DNA of 64,000 nucleotides from Mucilaginibacter flavus (lineage in GTDB: Bacteria; Bacteroidota; Bacteroidia; Sphingobacteriales; Sphingobacteriaceae), in the NCBI RefSeq assembly GCF_030409315.1, contig NZ_JAUFPS010000041.1, positions 428,766 through 492,765 on the forward strand. Reading direction: 5' to 3'. The notes under the pieces were generated by a model. The model searched no databases and was not told where the DNA came from. It saw only the letters and a list, made by a program, of their open reading frames with translations. The position numbers and the translations under genes are program-made. The first letter of the stretch is position 1, and the number at the start of each line of letters is the position of its first letter. Below, piece by piece: positions 63,185 through 64,000 of the stretch.

Positions 63185-63853
63185 ATGCAACTTTCAAAAG
63201 CCATCCAAAATAAAATAGATGAATTTGCGCCATATGCCGAACTGATGCCCGGCGTGGTTGTGCTGCATTTAATAGGTGATTTTCCGGTGGTTTACATGTC
63301 ATCAAAGGGTTTAAAAACTTTAGGGGTTACACTACAACAACTGATAGATTTGGGTCCTGACTATCATAGCCGATTTTTTAATATCGATGATATGGCCGAT
63401 TTCCTCCCTAAAATAGAATCGTTATTAAGAAACAACAATGCCGACGAAAGCTTCTCTTATTTTCAGCAGGTAAAGTGCGCCGGCGAAAAGGATTGGACAT
63501 GGCATATTAGTTCAACACGCCTTTTTATGTGGGATGAAAATGGCAAGCCGCTACTTACCATAACTACAGCCATTCCCATTAACCAAATGAAGCATATTGA
63601 AGCGAAGGCCGAACGCCTGTTGAAAGAAAATAACTTCATTAAACAACATATAGCAGCTTTTGCAACACTAAGTAAACGCGAAAAAGCAGTATTAACAGAG
63701 ATAGCACAAGGCAAAACATCCATTGAAGTAGCGGAGGCCCTTTTTATCTCGCCAGAAACCGCTCAAACCCATCGTCGTAATATCCGCGCTAAGCTAAGCA
63801 TCACTAATGCGATAGAATTTGCAGAGTATGCAAGAGCGTTTGATTTAATATAG
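63185..63853 (+). CDS. PAS-LuxR-type transcription regulator
   Basis: 222-residue regulator. PAS-like N-terminal domain (about 20-130, with GDFPVVYMSSKGLKTLGV and CAGEKDWTWHISSTRLF), then a short helix and a C-terminal LuxR/GerE helix-turn-helix (about 157-220: LSKREKAVLTEIAQGKTSIEVAEAL, then SPETAQTHRRNIRAKL). ATG 63185 is chosen because it immediately precedes the folded domain; an earlier ATG at 63143 and a GTG at 63131 are also in frame. The gene has no kinase partner in the window. A heptanucleotide repeat array begins right at its stop. Confidence 0.85.
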   Translation: MQLSKAIQNKIDEFAPYAELMPGVVVLHLIGDFPVVYMSSKGLKTLGVTLQQLIDLGPDYHSRFFNIDDMADFLPKIESLLRNNNADESFSYFQQVKCAGEKDWTWHISSTRLFMWDENGKPLLTITTAIPINQMKHIEAKAERLLKENNFIKQHIAAFATLSKREKAVLTEIAQGKTSIEVAEALFISPETAQTHRRNIRAKLSITNAIEFAEYARAFDLI

Positions 63854-63912
63854 TTTGCAGTTTGCAGTTTACAGTTTACAGTTTGCAGTTTGCAGTTTGC
63901 AGTTTGCAGTTT
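63852..63912. repeat. 7-bp tandem array, unit AGTTTGC, eight copies
   Basis: Eight full units of AGTTTGC or AGTTTAC from 63852 to 63907 plus a partial unit. It overlaps the stop codon of the LuxR-type gene by 2 bp and is the most regular of the three 7-bp-period arrays in the window. Confidence 0.9.
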
Positions 63913-64000
63913 TCCGGATAGCGATGGGTTTAAAACCTTGAGTGTTCGAAACCTTGAATAAAAATCAATCATCGGAATACTATATCCGGATTACCTCCGC

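Noticed and set aside
63913..63990. Inverted repeat TCCGGATA / TATCCGGA near the window end
   Set aside because: Arms are 62 bp apart with no T run and no gene context inside the window, so it may be chance.

Overview
The window looks like chromosomal DNA of a Bacteroidota bacterium, most probably family Sphingobacteriaceae and Mucilaginibacter-like (the genus is inference). The support is type IX secretion (T9SS) signatures (two giant surface proteins with gliding-motility-type C-terminal domains and a PorP/SprF protein), TAnnTTTG-type -7 promoter boxes, plant-polysaccharide glycoside hydrolases, a GAF/PAS-rich signalling repertoire and a thrS-infC-rpmI-rplT operon. No rRNA, tRNA, CRISPR array, transposase or prophage was seen.

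Layout. 1-4925: secreted glycoside hydrolases (GH9 cut by the window edge, GH3, GH53 lipoprotein). 5223-10544: a 1773-residue Ig-like T9SS surface protein, convergent with a SNF2 helicase (10549-13932). 14058-21842: an OmpR-type regulator and its kinase, then a CzcCBA-like metal efflux operon, with four CTAAT-like direct repeats at exact 11-bp spacing before the efflux genes and a REP-like element between the adaptor and pump genes. 21913-23287: a methyltransferase and an ABC-type ATPase. 23380-35164 (minus): PorP/SprF, a 3025-residue repeat-rich adhesin, a leaderless substrate-binding-fold protein and a phage-tail-collar (Mdp-like) protein, divergent from a Tat-type metallophosphatase, an Asp/Asn beta-hydroxylase and a sulfotransferase (35357-38052). 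This collar/adhesin/modification cluster is one candidate for an undescribed surface system.

38624-47381 is a signalling island: a multi-PAS kinase, CheY-like regulator, DUF2383 protein and small protein on the minus strand, divergent from a tight operon of double-domain KaiC, two KaiB-like proteins and a PAS histidine kinase. It resembles a clock-like or stress-timing output module. 47466-55636 holds mostly housekeeping and stress genes (enoyl-CoA hydratase, membrane-anchored MutS-like ATPase, CbpA/CbpM, GAF kinase plus cupin, UMF1-type MFS transporter, LutA-like protein).

55724-56787 is an AT-rich RelA/SpoT-type alarmone synthetase gene whose 5' end is recovered only by a -1 frame change at an A6 tract. 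This is either a frameshift mutation or programmed recoding. It is followed by a DoxX-like membrane protein and a zinc-ribbon protein, the translation operon thrS-infC(TTG start)-rpmI-rplT (59049-62266), a secreted hypothetical protein and a PAS-LuxR regulator. Three unrelated intergenic arrays with the same 7-bp period (53493, 58924, 63852) are notable.
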